Positions 1-10,026 of a DNA stretch of 64,000 nucleotides are shown in pieces. The DNA comes from Zeus faber (Eukaryota; Chordata; Actinopteri; Zeiformes; Zeidae): the NCBI GenBank assembly GCA_960531495.1, contig OY482864.1, positions 12,284,385-12,348,384 on the forward strand. The letters run 5' to 3'. A program made the translations under genes and the position numbers. Every line of letters starts with the position of its first letter. Positions within the stretch are counted from its first letter, which is position 1. The notes below the pieces were generated by a model. That model made no database searches, was not told the origin of the DNA, and was given only the letters and a program-made list of their open reading frames with translations.

Positions 1-308
1 GTTTGTACAATATTTAAAATTGATGCTAATTGTACTCATATACATTCACCAGTTTCTTTGTTAACCACATCAGTGAATGTGGATAAAATGAAATGGACGC
101 ATGTCAGAGACCCAATTCATCCCTTAAACTCTTGATTTGTTGTAGGTCCGTGTCAAAACGAAAATAATACAAAACAAAACAAAAGCCCAAGGCAAATTGA
201 CCCCGTCGAGGTCCATAATGAGAGTCATTTTATAACCCAAGTATCCTTGAATGAGCCCTTCCTGCTTCACAGAAAATGCATACAGGCATGTGATCTTGGT
301 ATGAGCCG

Positions 309-314
309 TTTATT
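309..314 (-). promoter_or_regulatory. acbd4: Candidate poly(A) signal of acbd4
   Basis: On the minus strand this reads AATAAA, about 310 bases past the acbd4 stop codon. It is the only canonical hexamer I noticed in the 3' flank inside the window. Hexamers occur by chance in AT-rich DNA, so 3' end data would be needed. The rest of 1-622 is taken as 3' UTR and flank; I see no other feature there. Confidence 0.3.
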
Positions 315-622
315 GGTTCAATCATCAATCGCCTGAGCGTCTTTGCAATGATCGCTAGAAAGCTGTCAACTGAAATAATTTAATAGGAACGGTTGAAGGT
401 GACGAAACAGTATTAACCCGAGTATTACACCATAACCCAACGCACGTCTGTCAGAGCAGACTACAGCTTCAAATCCTTTGAGAGGAAGGACGGCGGCTTC
501 CTCCCGCAGCTTCGCGGCAGCCTGAGGACAATGTTCTGGGAACCGATCTCCACGCTAGTCCGTTCTATGGAAACGACGTCACCACGACGCCGCTGGCTTC
601 CTGTGCTTCACAGAGGGGATCT

Positions 623-751
623 TCACGAGGAGATGCGGTGCCTCCTCCGGGCTTTTCTCAGAACCAGCATCAGGCCGTGGGCCGCAAACGGCCACAGCAG
701 CAGGAGCAGCAGCGTCTGGCCGGAGACGTCGAATGGCCACCACTTCTCCTC
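623..751 (-). CDS. acbd4: acbd4 exon 9: tail anchor and stop
   Basis: Residues 401-442, entered in phase 0 after a CCTCAG acceptor. Begins EEKWWPFDV, runs through a Leu-rich membrane segment containing WPF, and ends in a basic tail (RKARRRHR). TGA stop at 623-625. The WWPF and WPF marks are shared with the ACBD4/ACBD5 tail anchor. Confidence 0.9.
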   Translation of the reverse strand, partial: EEKWWPFDVSGQTLLLLLLWPFAAHGLMLVLRKARRRHRISS

Positions 752-3700
752 CTGAGGGAAGGACGGTTTCATTTTATTTATTTTTTTTAACTTTAAAGAC
801 GGTATCAGGGGCTTATTGACTGGTGGGCCCCCCGGGGGTCACTTTCGAGTGGACCGAGTTGTCGTTTTACTATACATTTCTCTCGCGCTTTTATTTTGAA
901 ACACTGTTTCCGACTGTGGCGTGCGGCCACCACGACCTCGTACTGTACCAAGAACGTCCCGCACGCCACACCATCATACAGGAAAAGTAAACAAATAATA
1001 ACGAAAAGAACACAATCGTGCGGTTGTTGTTGGCTTGATAAAATGAAATGATCATATCACATGCACCTTCTCGTTATTTTACACTTCATATACATTCACT
1101 GCACCCAGGCTTTACCACAGCAGTCATTTAAGAACTCAGAGCAAAATCTCCTTTTCGGAAAATCCTAAATAGTCCGACTTTCTGAGGGGAAACAGGTGGT
1201 TTGGTACCTTTTGTTGCGAGGCCGCGCAGAGAACACAGGGTCTCCAGTTGGGATTCTCGGCCTGTTGGATCCAACATCAGAGCGTTGAAAACAACTCAAA
1301 GACGAAATCCTCCCAGATCACCCAGCCCCCCCGCCCCCCCCTTCATTTCTGCTCATGTCCGATAAACACGGAAGGCTTCACTCGGGTCGCTCATCCTTCG
1401 CTAAAAGGAGGAGGAAACTCAATTCTCACAGAGATTGACTATTCCGCTAGAACTCTATGATACAGGAACTCCTCTCCATCCCATAGCTGACGGGATCGTC
1501 TCAATAACTGTCGATCCATCCCAGGCATTTAAGGCCGGGTTTTGGGCAGGATCTTGAAATTCATTCAAATTCAGACCAAAATATTTCACAGAACAAATGC
1601 AGTCCGAATGCCACGCAGAGATGTCATATTTCAATTCATTGGTGACTGTTGTGGTATTTGATCTCAGCGGAAAACGTTTGCTGGAAATTTAAATTATAAT
1701 TTTCAAATCGATTCAGAAACAGTAACAATAGAATTGAATTGCATTTAAGTGTTGATTATTTTAACCCAGATGTAGAGGAAATAGTGAAGATTATTTACAT
1801 CACTCCTTGATAACAGTGTAATGTGTCTTTTTTTTATTTTTTATTTTCCCCCCCTCTTTCTTTCTTATCCCCCCCCCCCCCCACACACACACAACCATAA
1901 ATGTTAGTGAGGCTCAAGAGGTGGAGGGAGTGTCTCACGTGCACGGCGGCGAGTCGCTCCACCTCCTCCAGGCGCTCCATCACGCTGCGCATGTCGTCGC
2001 GCAGCCTCCGCAGCGCCAGCACGATCTGCTGCTGCAGCTGGGCGTCCTGCGAGGGCTCCGGCCCCCCGCCCTCCCAGCCGCCTCCCCCTCCCCGGCCCCC
2101 CCGATCCCCCGACACGGAGCCGCCTCCGCCCCCGCCCCCCCGGCCCGGCTGCCTGGGGCCGCCCTGCGGAGCACCACCTGCAGGCGACGTGAGGCAGAAA
2201 CAAACATTAATAGTCGCGCACTGTGAGACAGACAGTAGGACTAGACCATAATATCAATATAAAGTCAATATTGTGATACCAGACTGACTGTCATCTGGGA
2301 TTCTGCTTCTGCAACACCGTGGTACAGTTAAATGTTGCATTACAGTCAATTTCTCTCCGTTCTAGTCAACGCCTCAACCCACTTGGTCATCATTTCCACC
2401 TGAACAACCATTGTTTCTCAAATATTAAAAAAATATATTTTTTAATTTTAATATTATTTATTTTATAATCATATTTTTATTAATATATATATATTTTTTT
2501 GTTATTATATTTCAATAAATATGGCAAAATTATGGATATTGAGGCCTTTGTAAAAAAAAAAAACTAAAAAAAAAAAAACATTGCGACATTTGATTTTTTC
2601 CAATATCGTTGTTCCTTCCAGACAGTTAATCACCAATGTGCTCTCATGACAATTCAGTTCATTTAGAAATGAGTCGACCTTGATTAGTTGAAGTAATTTT
2701 GAATTACCAAACCAAAAAATGATACACCTTTTATATACACCCATGCAAATTCAATACACTAAAGTTTTAAACTAGAAGTGTTTTCTATATTTGCATATTT
2801 GTTGTTCAACAAACGGAACAAATAGGACAAAAGCCGGAGCAGGTTCCTGGGAGTAAACAGTCAAATCCGCTCACGTTCTCTCCGGCTCTGGTCGCCGCCT
2901 CCCTCTCTCCCCCCGTGGCGACCCCTCCTCATGGGGGGGTCCTTGCCGTCACCCGCCCCCTCTCCGCCCTGCCCCGCCCCCACCTGCATCACCCCCGGCA
3001 CCGCGGCGTGGGGGTGGGGGTGGGGGTGCTGAGGGTGGGAGTGGAGCGGCGGGGGCTCGGCGTGCGAGTGGCCGTTCTGGAATCCGTTGGACTTCACCGC
3101 CTCCACCTGGAGGCACGGGCGGGGGAGCCACGCGTGAGGATTTTCATATTTATTATGACCACAAACATCAAAGAGTTACTACAGCGAGGGCTGACGCCCG
3201 GTTCTGCTGCTGCCAGATACTAGAAACTTTTATTGTTATTTTATTTAGGGCAAGAGGCACTGAAGCAAATACTTAAGTGTGTTATGGGAAAGCATATTGA
3301 AACCACTTAAGTTGTACTTAAGTGGTTTAATACATAAAGTTCTCTTTAATAAATAACATTTTTATTTGTGGTGTATTTGTATGTTTGGATACTTTTGAGG
3401 ACCAAAATAACTTTTTTAACAAGTATACTAAAGTACAGATTTAGTTAGGTTAATGTGTCAATATACTTTGTATATGTGGACACACACATTTACAGCATAT
3501 TAATGACTAGTATAGTAAAGCAGTACTTTCAATTAGCAGGCCTATGTAAAAGTAAATCAGATGTACCAAAACAAGACATCTGCAAAGTATCCGCAGAAAA
3601 AAGTACAAATGGGTAAAAAAAAAAAAATACTTTGAACACAACTTTATACTATACACTAAAAATATACTTTCAGTAGGGGTTACAAATATACTTTTTTTTT

Positions 3701-6700
3701 TTCCCCAGCGTACAGTCTTAGAACCCTGTCATAGTTAGACAGTTGTTCTTAACATGAGCGTTCTGTGCGTTGCTACGGTCACCGTCACGATCCAAAACAA
3801 ACCTTTGTGGGAGGACGAGACGCCTTGACGCAGTGAAGCTGCTCCACCGAGTCCACCGAATCCAAGAAGACCTCGCTCTCAGAGTCGCTGGTCAGCACGA
3901 CGCCCTCCGACACGCCGCAGTCTGGAGGATTTAGCATTTAAAATTTTATTAGGAGCCCAGCAGCTGATGCAGAACATCAGGGCTCCACGGGGGCCCACAC
4001 ACAACACAGAAACAGATAAGACACTTGACAGACAAAACAACCACATGGAATTAAAATCAGAAAAGCATAACAACAATATTATTTTTCGCAAACACATGAC
4101 AATACATATTCCTATTCGTATACACTTTTATAATAAGCACTTCATACACATGCAAAGTGAAATCTTGCATATTCATTAAGGGTGCACCGATCAGGGCTTT
4201 TGGGGCTGATCACCGATCGCTGGAAGCAGTATCGGAGGACACCGATCACGGGGTCAATTTGAAGCCTTCTTTTTTATCGTGTAGCTTTATTTATTTATTG
4301 AACTGTTCTTAACAACATTGTGGCCACATTCTTTTAGCAGTGTAAACACCGTAAGACCGCCTACTCAACTGACAGAAGTACTGTATGTACTCATTCGACG
4401 TCATATTAAAGTGTGGTCGGTAAAGTCTTCCTGTTACAGAAATGCAGGATTTATTATTTACAATTAATAATATGAATTGAGAATTAAATCCCATAGCAAC
4501 GGACAGCAACGGGCAGGCGTGGCAAGGGACACGCAGGTTTTTTGTTTCGTTCCTTCCATTACGCAGTGATCGGGACAGTTTCTTAACTCATTTTCGTTTA
4601 AACGAAAATTAACACATCCGTCTACATCTGTCTGGACAGTGCAGTGGATCCTCTCCACTGTCCCACAACATGCCACTGTGTGTGGGAACCAACCCCCAGG
4701 CCCTGCTGGCGTGCGAGCTCAGCGCACGGAACCAAGCTTAACCTGGGACCACACAGAACGCCAGAATGCCTTTCTGATCAGCGTTGTAGACAATATGAGT
4801 TGTTATATGAGGTGTGTGTCTTACCGTGGAGGATGGTACTGGTCGTGAGGGATAGCTCTAGCATCCCCTCCCCTGGCAGAGTGGGAGTGGGAGTGTAAGT
4901 GGGAATGGTAATGAGAGTGGGAGCCTCCTCTTTGGGGACCTGGTCCACCTCGATCACATCATCTTCCGCCGGCTTCTCTTCTGTTTGCTCGTCAAGCTGC
5001 TCAGCATATTTAACTCCTGAAACACGGACAGGAAGTTCAACTCAGGGGCTCGGGTGAGGAATTCTCACGGTTTACCCACTTAAACTGCTGGTAAACCTCA
5101 TTCATTCAAAGCCTCAATCTATGCTCCACAGCCAAACTTCAGCAACTTTGCTTACGGCGTCAAATACACAGTACGGTATTATTAAGATTCCTTTTTTATG
5201 TTCATAGAATATATTTTTATTGTTCAAAGCGAAATTGTTATTGTCAATTGTTTATTTTTAGGCAAATTTTATGTTTATTTCTTAATTTTTCTTTCTTTTC
5301 GTTTATTTTATTTCTTTTAGTACATTTTTAGATTATTATTAGTCGCATTTCTTCTTCTTATTATTATTATTATTCAGTTTTTGGTTTATATTGCCAATGC
5401 AAATGGGAATGCAAGGTCTATTACCAACTCTTCAGCTGATTCTGAGGTTTAATGCATATTACTACTTTCTTTTTTCAAAAATTATACCTATTTATTACTC
5501 ACTGCAATTTCTCTCCAGAGTCGAATAAAGTATTTATCCATCCATCCATCCATCCATCCATCCATCCATCCATCCATCCATCCATCTATTTATCATATGA
5601 TTTCCCAGTGTATTCACTTTTACATTATCCAAAAAGTGGGCCATAAAATAAATGTTGACCATATAGGAAAACACTATTATTGGCTTATTGACAAGAAATG
5701 TTTGAGGAATAATCATTAGTAATGTGGATATTATGACCAAGCACGTCGAGGCAGGGCTTGGTATGTGTGAAGTGTGTGTGAAGTGTATGAAGTTCAGAAA
5801 GGTACATCACTTTACTGTAATGCGGCCTTAAAGACGACCCCCAAAATCCCAGATGACTCCTCGTCTCCTATCACATTATTGATATCACATCGATATATCT
5901 ATTCACTGACCTTCCTGGAGGTGGAGCAACGAGGGGGGAGGGCAGGGCATGTCGTCGATCACCACGTAGAGTGGCTCAAAGTGGTGGAACAGCGACGCCG
6001 TCTTCTCGTTCATGGGCATCGTGTCGATCACCTGCAGAGTACACGGGGGGGATAATAAATCACCCGATGGCAGCGAGGCAATTACGCCGTCAGCTCTCGT
6101 GGGACTGTGCTTCAGCGGCTTAGAGGCTTTATCACCAGAGAGGACGAGGCACGAGCACCGCTCATTTACTTTGCCTTCTGTGAACATCTCAAGTTAGATC
6201 CTGTGATTTACTGGGAGTCGGCACGGAGCTTCCAATTGGACATTACAATCACTTACAACCACATTTATTTTATCTTATATATTTATGTATCTATGTTATA
6301 TTTTTTTGAGTATTGCAAATCAATATTACAATTTCTTTAACTAAACCAGATTAAAACAGCTCATTTATTTTTAAATATCATGACTCAGCAGCCAAAATTG
6401 TTCCAGGAAAAAAACCAAAAACCCTCAAATATCCCCACGAGAATTATTAGTGTAAAATGTTAACAGAGGTTATCTTCTTTGCTTTTGGTTTAAAGCACCT
6501 TTTTAATGTTATGAACTAAGGAAGCTCCGATACTACCAACTTCAGTCTTTTGGCTGCCGTCGATCCATTACCTGTAGTGAACAGCGTGGGCCGGAGGTGG
6601 GATGGATGTGTCAAAGAGTCAGAGAATCAAGCTCCTTTCGTAAACGACATGTTTGACGCGGCCCTTGCTGTGTATCTTCGATCCCAAAGCGAAATCCGAT

Positions 6701-8566
6701 AAAATAACCCACGCACCCCAATGACACACCGTATGTTTTCCACTGAGTACGAGTTTTTCTGCAATGCTATTTTCAGACGCACATGCAGACAGGGACAAAA
6801 ATGACAAGGAGACCAGAGTTACAGAGGAGATGGGTCAAGAGAAAGGTCTGGTTGGAAAATAATTTAACATCCCGAGAGGAAACTGAACTACCTACCTACG
6901 TCTTATCAGAAAAAGGTGTGTTATTATATTAATGTGCAATGATGACCATAGAACTTTACCTCCTCAGATTTTATTGACATTTCATTATTTTCCAGCGTGT
7001 CGGACGAGGGACACTTTTGGAAATGAGTGGTTAAATGTGTTACCTCCTGTGCCACTTTCTTCATCTCATCCACGTAGGCAGCCATCGCACTCTCGCTGCT
7101 CATCTCTCCCAAGCGGCTCCACGCATCCCTGATGATGGAGCAGTCGGTGGAATTCAAATCGGAACGACAAAGTAATAATGCGCTTAAAAGACATATCTCT
7201 GATGAAAATGGAATGCAGATATGCGTTTGTCATAATCAAGTAGTCATGGACAGAAAACACAGCACTGGGTGGAAAATAATGGCTGCAATATTTTTTACAA
7301 TATGATATTATGGGGATGGCTCCCAGTGCTTTCACACAATAAGGACATCTGAACTAAGACTTTGCTGAACAACCATTAGAAATATGGATATGAAGACCAA
7401 GCAGGTTGAGACATTTGCCATTCATTCAAGCCAGAACAGTATAACATCATAAAAGACCAGCGCCTTTTTGTTATTGAGTATTTTAAAAGCTGAAAACAAC
7501 ATTTAAGCATCATCACAATTTTAGGATAACCTAAATGTCATATCACAATATTGATACTATGTCCCTCTATAGCCCGAGCGCACGTTTAAAAAGTTCAGAG
7601 ATCATAACATAAGGCTTTATTGACCATTGGGAGGACCACTCTGACTCCTAAAATTAATAAAATAAATTCCACGCTCGTTCACACGTCTGCCTTAAACTCA
7701 CACGGACCATTTGTAGCGTCCCACTGGGTCCCAGAAGCCGGGTCGGGACATGGTGCAGGGCCCGCACATGGCCTGCTTGTACAGGCCGTAGAAGCGCAGC
7801 ATCACCTCGTAGGACGGCCGGTAGGAGCCTGGGACAGAGCAGATGGGCGAGGGATCAATTCAATTAGGTTAGAGCAACACTTATAACATCCTGCTATATT
7901 AGTGAAGGAGGATAGAGAAGGATGTCATCAAATACGGAGGGGATCTGGCTTTTCCTTCAACTTTTTATATTTATGACTTAAAAAGACATCAGATCAGACA
8001 AAAATCAGATCAGACAAACATTATTGTAGGTCACAGCTTTGTCTATGTTACGGCCGCTGCCAACTCCTGCTCTGTGTTTATATATGGGTGTGCCCCTTTT
8101 TTAGTGTTTGAAAAAAAAAGGTTAAAAAGCCCTTTTTGTTATATTTGGTTCTTGTTTTGAACAGCACTGGCAGGCCCTTCTTTTCCCTTTGCCTCTCCTG
8201 TTTTGGGTTGACAATTTAAGTTCCTTGTTAATAACTTTTATTTGACCAACTAAAGCAGCTTTTATGTTGCTTCCCTTTCCCCTGAACGCAGGGTGTTACT
8301 AGGCTGCCGCCAGGGAGCACAGCCTGATCCTTGGCCCTTAAGTCTGTACAATTGCATTAAACTGTCCGACGCATGACTTAATCCCAGGGAACGGACAGAC
8401 AGGACCGTTTAGGAACCATGTAAAGGAAGGCTGTGATTTTTGGATGGTGCTGGAAGCCCGAGAGAGGGTACGCACCATCCTTGGGCAGACTCTGGATGAC
8501 GTCTACGGCGGCCTGGAAGCGTTTCTGGTGATCCGGTGCGGGTTCCGCCATAGTCGGGACGGGCAT
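623..8566 (-). CDS. acbd4: Acyl-CoA-binding domain protein 4 (9 coding exons)
   Basis: Coding exons, 5' to 3': 8476-8566, 7708-7828, 7044-7128, 5911-6031, 4825-5016, 3803-3921, 2875-3106, 1939-2177, 623-751; 1329 nt, 442 aa. The product binds long-chain acyl-CoA and, by family knowledge, sits on peroxisomes facing the cytosol. Residues about 11-105 form the acyl-CoA-binding domain, with YKQA and RYKWDAW motifs. Then come an acidic, Pro-rich linker, an FFAT-like motif (SESEVFLDS) that in the family binds VAP proteins of the ER, a His/Pro tract, a Gly-rich stretch, a predicted coiled coil (about 355-398) and one C-terminal membrane segment (about 413-431) followed by basic residues: a tail anchor. 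The stretch [12 protein letters not shown] points to ACBD4 rather than ACBD5. A second in-frame ATG at 8551 has a better Kozak context and would give 437 aa. Every exon junction has GT/AG and keeps phase. It lies head to head with plcd3, as in human 17q21. Confidence 0.93.
1939..2177 (-). CDS. acbd4: acbd4 exon 8: Gly-rich stretch and coiled coil
   Basis: Acceptor CCTGCAG, donor GTGAGA; a phase 1 codon is split with exon 7. The first half codes a Gly/Pro-rich low-complexity segment. The second half codes a helical stretch ([16 protein letters not shown], then [10 protein letters not shown]) that matches the conserved pre-anchor coiled coil of ACBD4/5. Very GC-rich, so several long antisense frames are open; they are shadows. 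Confidence 0.9.
2875..3106 (-). CDS. acbd4: acbd4 exon 7: His/Pro tract
   Basis: Acceptor CTCCAG, donor GTGAGC, 77 codons plus one base. Codes a variable linker with a run of alternating His and Pro ([12 protein letters not shown]) and later Gly/Arg-rich low complexity. The frame is fixed by both neighbours. The family linker is poorly conserved, so this exon rests on splice signals and phase rather than similarity. Confidence 0.8.
3803..3921 (-). CDS. acbd4: acbd4 exon 6: FFAT-like motif
   Basis: Acceptor CCTCCAG, donor GTTTGT. Codes an acidic stretch, [19 protein letters not shown], matching the place in ACBD4/ACBD5 known to hold the FFAT-like VAP-binding motif (acidic flank, then E-V-F/Y-x-D-S). 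This is the contact used for ER-peroxisome tethering in the family. Confidence 0.88.
4180..4262. repeat. hAT-like terminal fragment
   Basis: Starts GGGTGCACCGATC, close to the end of the complete MITE at 45865 (shared TGCACCGAT), followed by repeated CGATC words. I could not find a matching opposite end, so this looks like a truncated copy inside acbd4 intron 5. Confidence 0.35.
4825..5016 (-). CDS. acbd4: acbd4 exon 5: acidic and Thr/Pro linker
   Basis: Acceptor TTTCAG, donor GTAAGA, phase 1 in and out. Codes an acidic stretch ([13 protein letters not shown]) and a Thr/Pro repeat-like part (TYTPTPT). No known domain; this part of the family varies freely. Confidence 0.82.
5505..5590 (+). 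repeat. Retroelement tail with (ATCC)n
   Basis: An AATAAAGTATTTATC segment followed by about 13 ATCC units (5536-5586). This is how many fish non-LTR retroelement 3' ends finish. No coding part is seen upstream. Confidence 0.5.
5911..6031 (-). CDS. acbd4: acbd4 exon 4: end of ACB region
   Basis: Acceptor CTGCAG, donor GTCAGT. Codes [21 protein letters not shown] and onward, the segment just after the acyl-CoA-binding domain. FEPLY plus DDMP is the mark separating ACBD4 from ACBD5. Confidence 0.9.
7044..7128 (-). CDS. acbd4: acbd4 exon 3: ACB helix 4
   Basis: Acceptor ATCATCAG, donor GTAACA. Codes [20 protein letters not shown] and on, completing the WDAW motif split with exon 2. It is the last helix of the acyl-CoA-binding fold. 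Confidence 0.92.
7708..7828 (-). CDS. acbd4: acbd4 exon 2: ACB core
   Basis: Acceptor CCCAG, donor GTCCGT (non-consensus but in phase). Codes the ligand-binding core, including [11 protein letters not shown] and [14 protein letters not shown], with the Tyr and Lys residues that hold the CoA head group in the family. Confidence 0.92.
8476..8566 (-). CDS. acbd4: acbd4 exon 1: start and ACB helix 1
   Basis: Starts at ATG 8566; an alternative ATG at 8551 (A at -3, G at +4) gives [16 protein letters not shown]. Continues through VIQSLPKDG to a GTGCGT donor. FQAAV and VIQSLPK are conserved in ACBD4/5. Confidence 0.9.
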
Positions 8567-8966
8567 GGCAGGTTGCGGTGGTGGGAGGACGGGGGGGGGG
8601 GGGGTGGGGTGGGGTGGTCGCCGGTCGCCTCTTCAGTCTCCTCGAACGAATGCGGCCCAAGCTAAAGCGGGGGGGGAATCACAATACATTGTGGACTATA
8701 CTGATGGGTTCTACCAAAGTGTATTGTCGCTTGGCGGCTAGCGCAGCGGGTGTCCTCTCACCTCATCCGCTGTCGGTCCTGACACTCGCCATGACGTTGT
8801 CTTCCTCGCGTTTGTGGCTATGAATGTCACATCGTTCGCCCCGAACTGTACGCCGGACCTCCGTTTTTGTCGCGGGGATATCAAACTTGGGCGCAGCCGA
8901 AAGTTTGCTTGTGTGCCGGTGAAGCCGCAGTCTCGCCTTCGGCGAGGGAAACGCTTCCGCGTCGGA

Positions 8967-8974
8967 TCACGTGA
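8967..8974. promoter_or_regulatory. Palindromic E-box TCACGTGA
   Basis: A symmetric TCACGTGA, the core bound by USF and MiT/TFE factors, about 400 bases upstream of the acbd4 start in CG-rich DNA. A role in acbd4 control is inference from the motif and its position. Confidence 0.4.
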
Positions 8975-9675
8975 CCGTTGACCGCGCGTTGACCACGCCC
9001 CCTCCCCGTGACGTGTCAGGGGCGAGCGGACCACGCCCACTTCAAGTGACAGGCCCCTAGAGCGCCGGCGCGCACTGAGCACTACCTCTGTGTGTGTGAT
9101 AATACTTGCACCCAAATCAAACCTGAAAAACGCGTCGGAACGTGAAAGTGTTGCGTCCCTCCACGTATTGTCGTTTATTTGTTTATTCACCAGTTTAATT
9201 TGTCTACTTACTTGAAGTCATTTGTTGCTTTCGCCGCTGAGTTGGGGAAAACAAGCCAAAAGGTGACCACGCACTAGTATTCCCTGCTGATAATATGTGC
9301 GTTTCGAGCAAAAGCGCTTGGGAGGACGTCACGGTGTATTTGTGTTCCCACATCTGCATATATTGTGGGTACACGAATACTTGTTGTTGGCCCGCATCAT
9401 CTGAGTAGACGTCCGTTGTGGACCACAGGACACAAAAGTCGGCTGCTGCTGTCCGCTAGAGGGCAACCTTTAATAAAATCGAAAAGAATAATAATTAGAA
9501 CAATAACGACATGTCAAAAAAAATTATTAATAATAATAATTCAGGGGATTTTTTTATTCCAGTGTGCCTTTATTTGTGGTCGTCAATTGTGCCGGGGAAT
9601 AATAAATGTCTGACACCGGCCGCGCGGGAGCGACTCCGCTCGTAATGGACTTAGAAGGTAGGTAGAGCGTACCCC

Positions 9676-9683
9676 TGACGTCA
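9676..9683. promoter_or_regulatory. plcd3: Full cAMP response element
   Basis: Perfect TGACGTCA palindrome, 55 bases before the TATA-like element and 13 bases before an inverted CCAAT (ATTGG at 9696-9700). The order CRE, CCAAT, TATA is a usual layout for a plus-strand promoter, here plcd3. Confidence 0.5.
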
Positions 9684-9737
9684 CCGCCCGAAAGGATTGG
9701 CCGGTGCCGGCGGGTCCCCGGCGTCTCCTCCAAGAAG

Positions 9738-9744
9738 ATATAAA
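9738..9744 (+). promoter_or_regulatory. plcd3: TATA-like element of plcd3
   Basis: ATATAAA, 194 bases before the plcd3 ATG, which would place a start site near 9768-9775 and give a 5' UTR of about 165 nt. No upstream exon is needed, since the leader runs on without an obvious acceptor. Confidence 0.45.
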
Positions 9745-9935
9745 CCATGAGGCGCCCGGACCAGCGCGCACGCAAGGCGCTTCTCGCTGATCTCAGGCGC
9801 CCCGACGCCGCGTAATCCGACCGCAGACTAGAGAAGGAAGGACGCGGGACAGACGCACCGGGAGCACATCTTTATTTTTATTTTTATTTTTTTTTGCGGG
9901 GCCGGAGGGGCCGGGGGCGCAGTTGTTGTTGCACC

Positions 9936-10026
9936 ATGTTGGGGAGCGGTAGGAGAGCTGCCCCTGTGACGAAGAACGGAGCCCAGACGTCCGGGTCCAA
10001 GTCCGTCGACCCGCTGCGGAATCTGG
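9936..10026 (+). CDS. plcd3: plcd3 exon 1: start
   Basis: ATG in context CACCATGT; 30 codons plus one base, donor GTGAGT. Codes a basic, Ser-rich N-terminus of the kind that precedes the PH domain in PLC-delta3. Variable region; start chosen as the first ATG after the TATA-like element. Confidence 0.8.

Larger units (their letters stand above)
752..8475 (-). other. acbd4: acbd4 introns (8)
   Basis: Introns: 752-1938, 2178-2874, 3107-3802, 3922-4824, 5017-5910, 6032-7043, 7129-7707, 7829-8475. They are AT-rich. Intron 8 has a C-run plus short (CA)n at 1869-1893. Intron 6 has a 13-bp-arm palindrome at 3300-3328. Intron 5 has a hAT-like end at 4180. Intron 4 has a retroelement tail with an (ATCC)n run at 5535. 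Introns 4 and 2 share a degenerate block of about 40 bp at 5711 and 7374. No other gene seen in them. Confidence 0.8.
8567..9935. promoter_or_regulatory. Divergent acbd4/plcd3 promoter region
   Basis: The 1.37 kb between the two start codons is the only space for both promoters. The acbd4 side (about 8750-9080) is rich in CG dinucleotides and holds an E-box. The plcd3 side (about 9600-9940) is also CG-rich with CRE, inverted CCAAT and TATA motifs. The middle, about 9180-9600, is AT-rich with no clear feature. Confidence 0.7.

Noticed and set aside
1901..2251. Plus-strand frames of 100-116 codons
   Set aside because: Antisense shadow of the GC-rich acbd4 exon 8.
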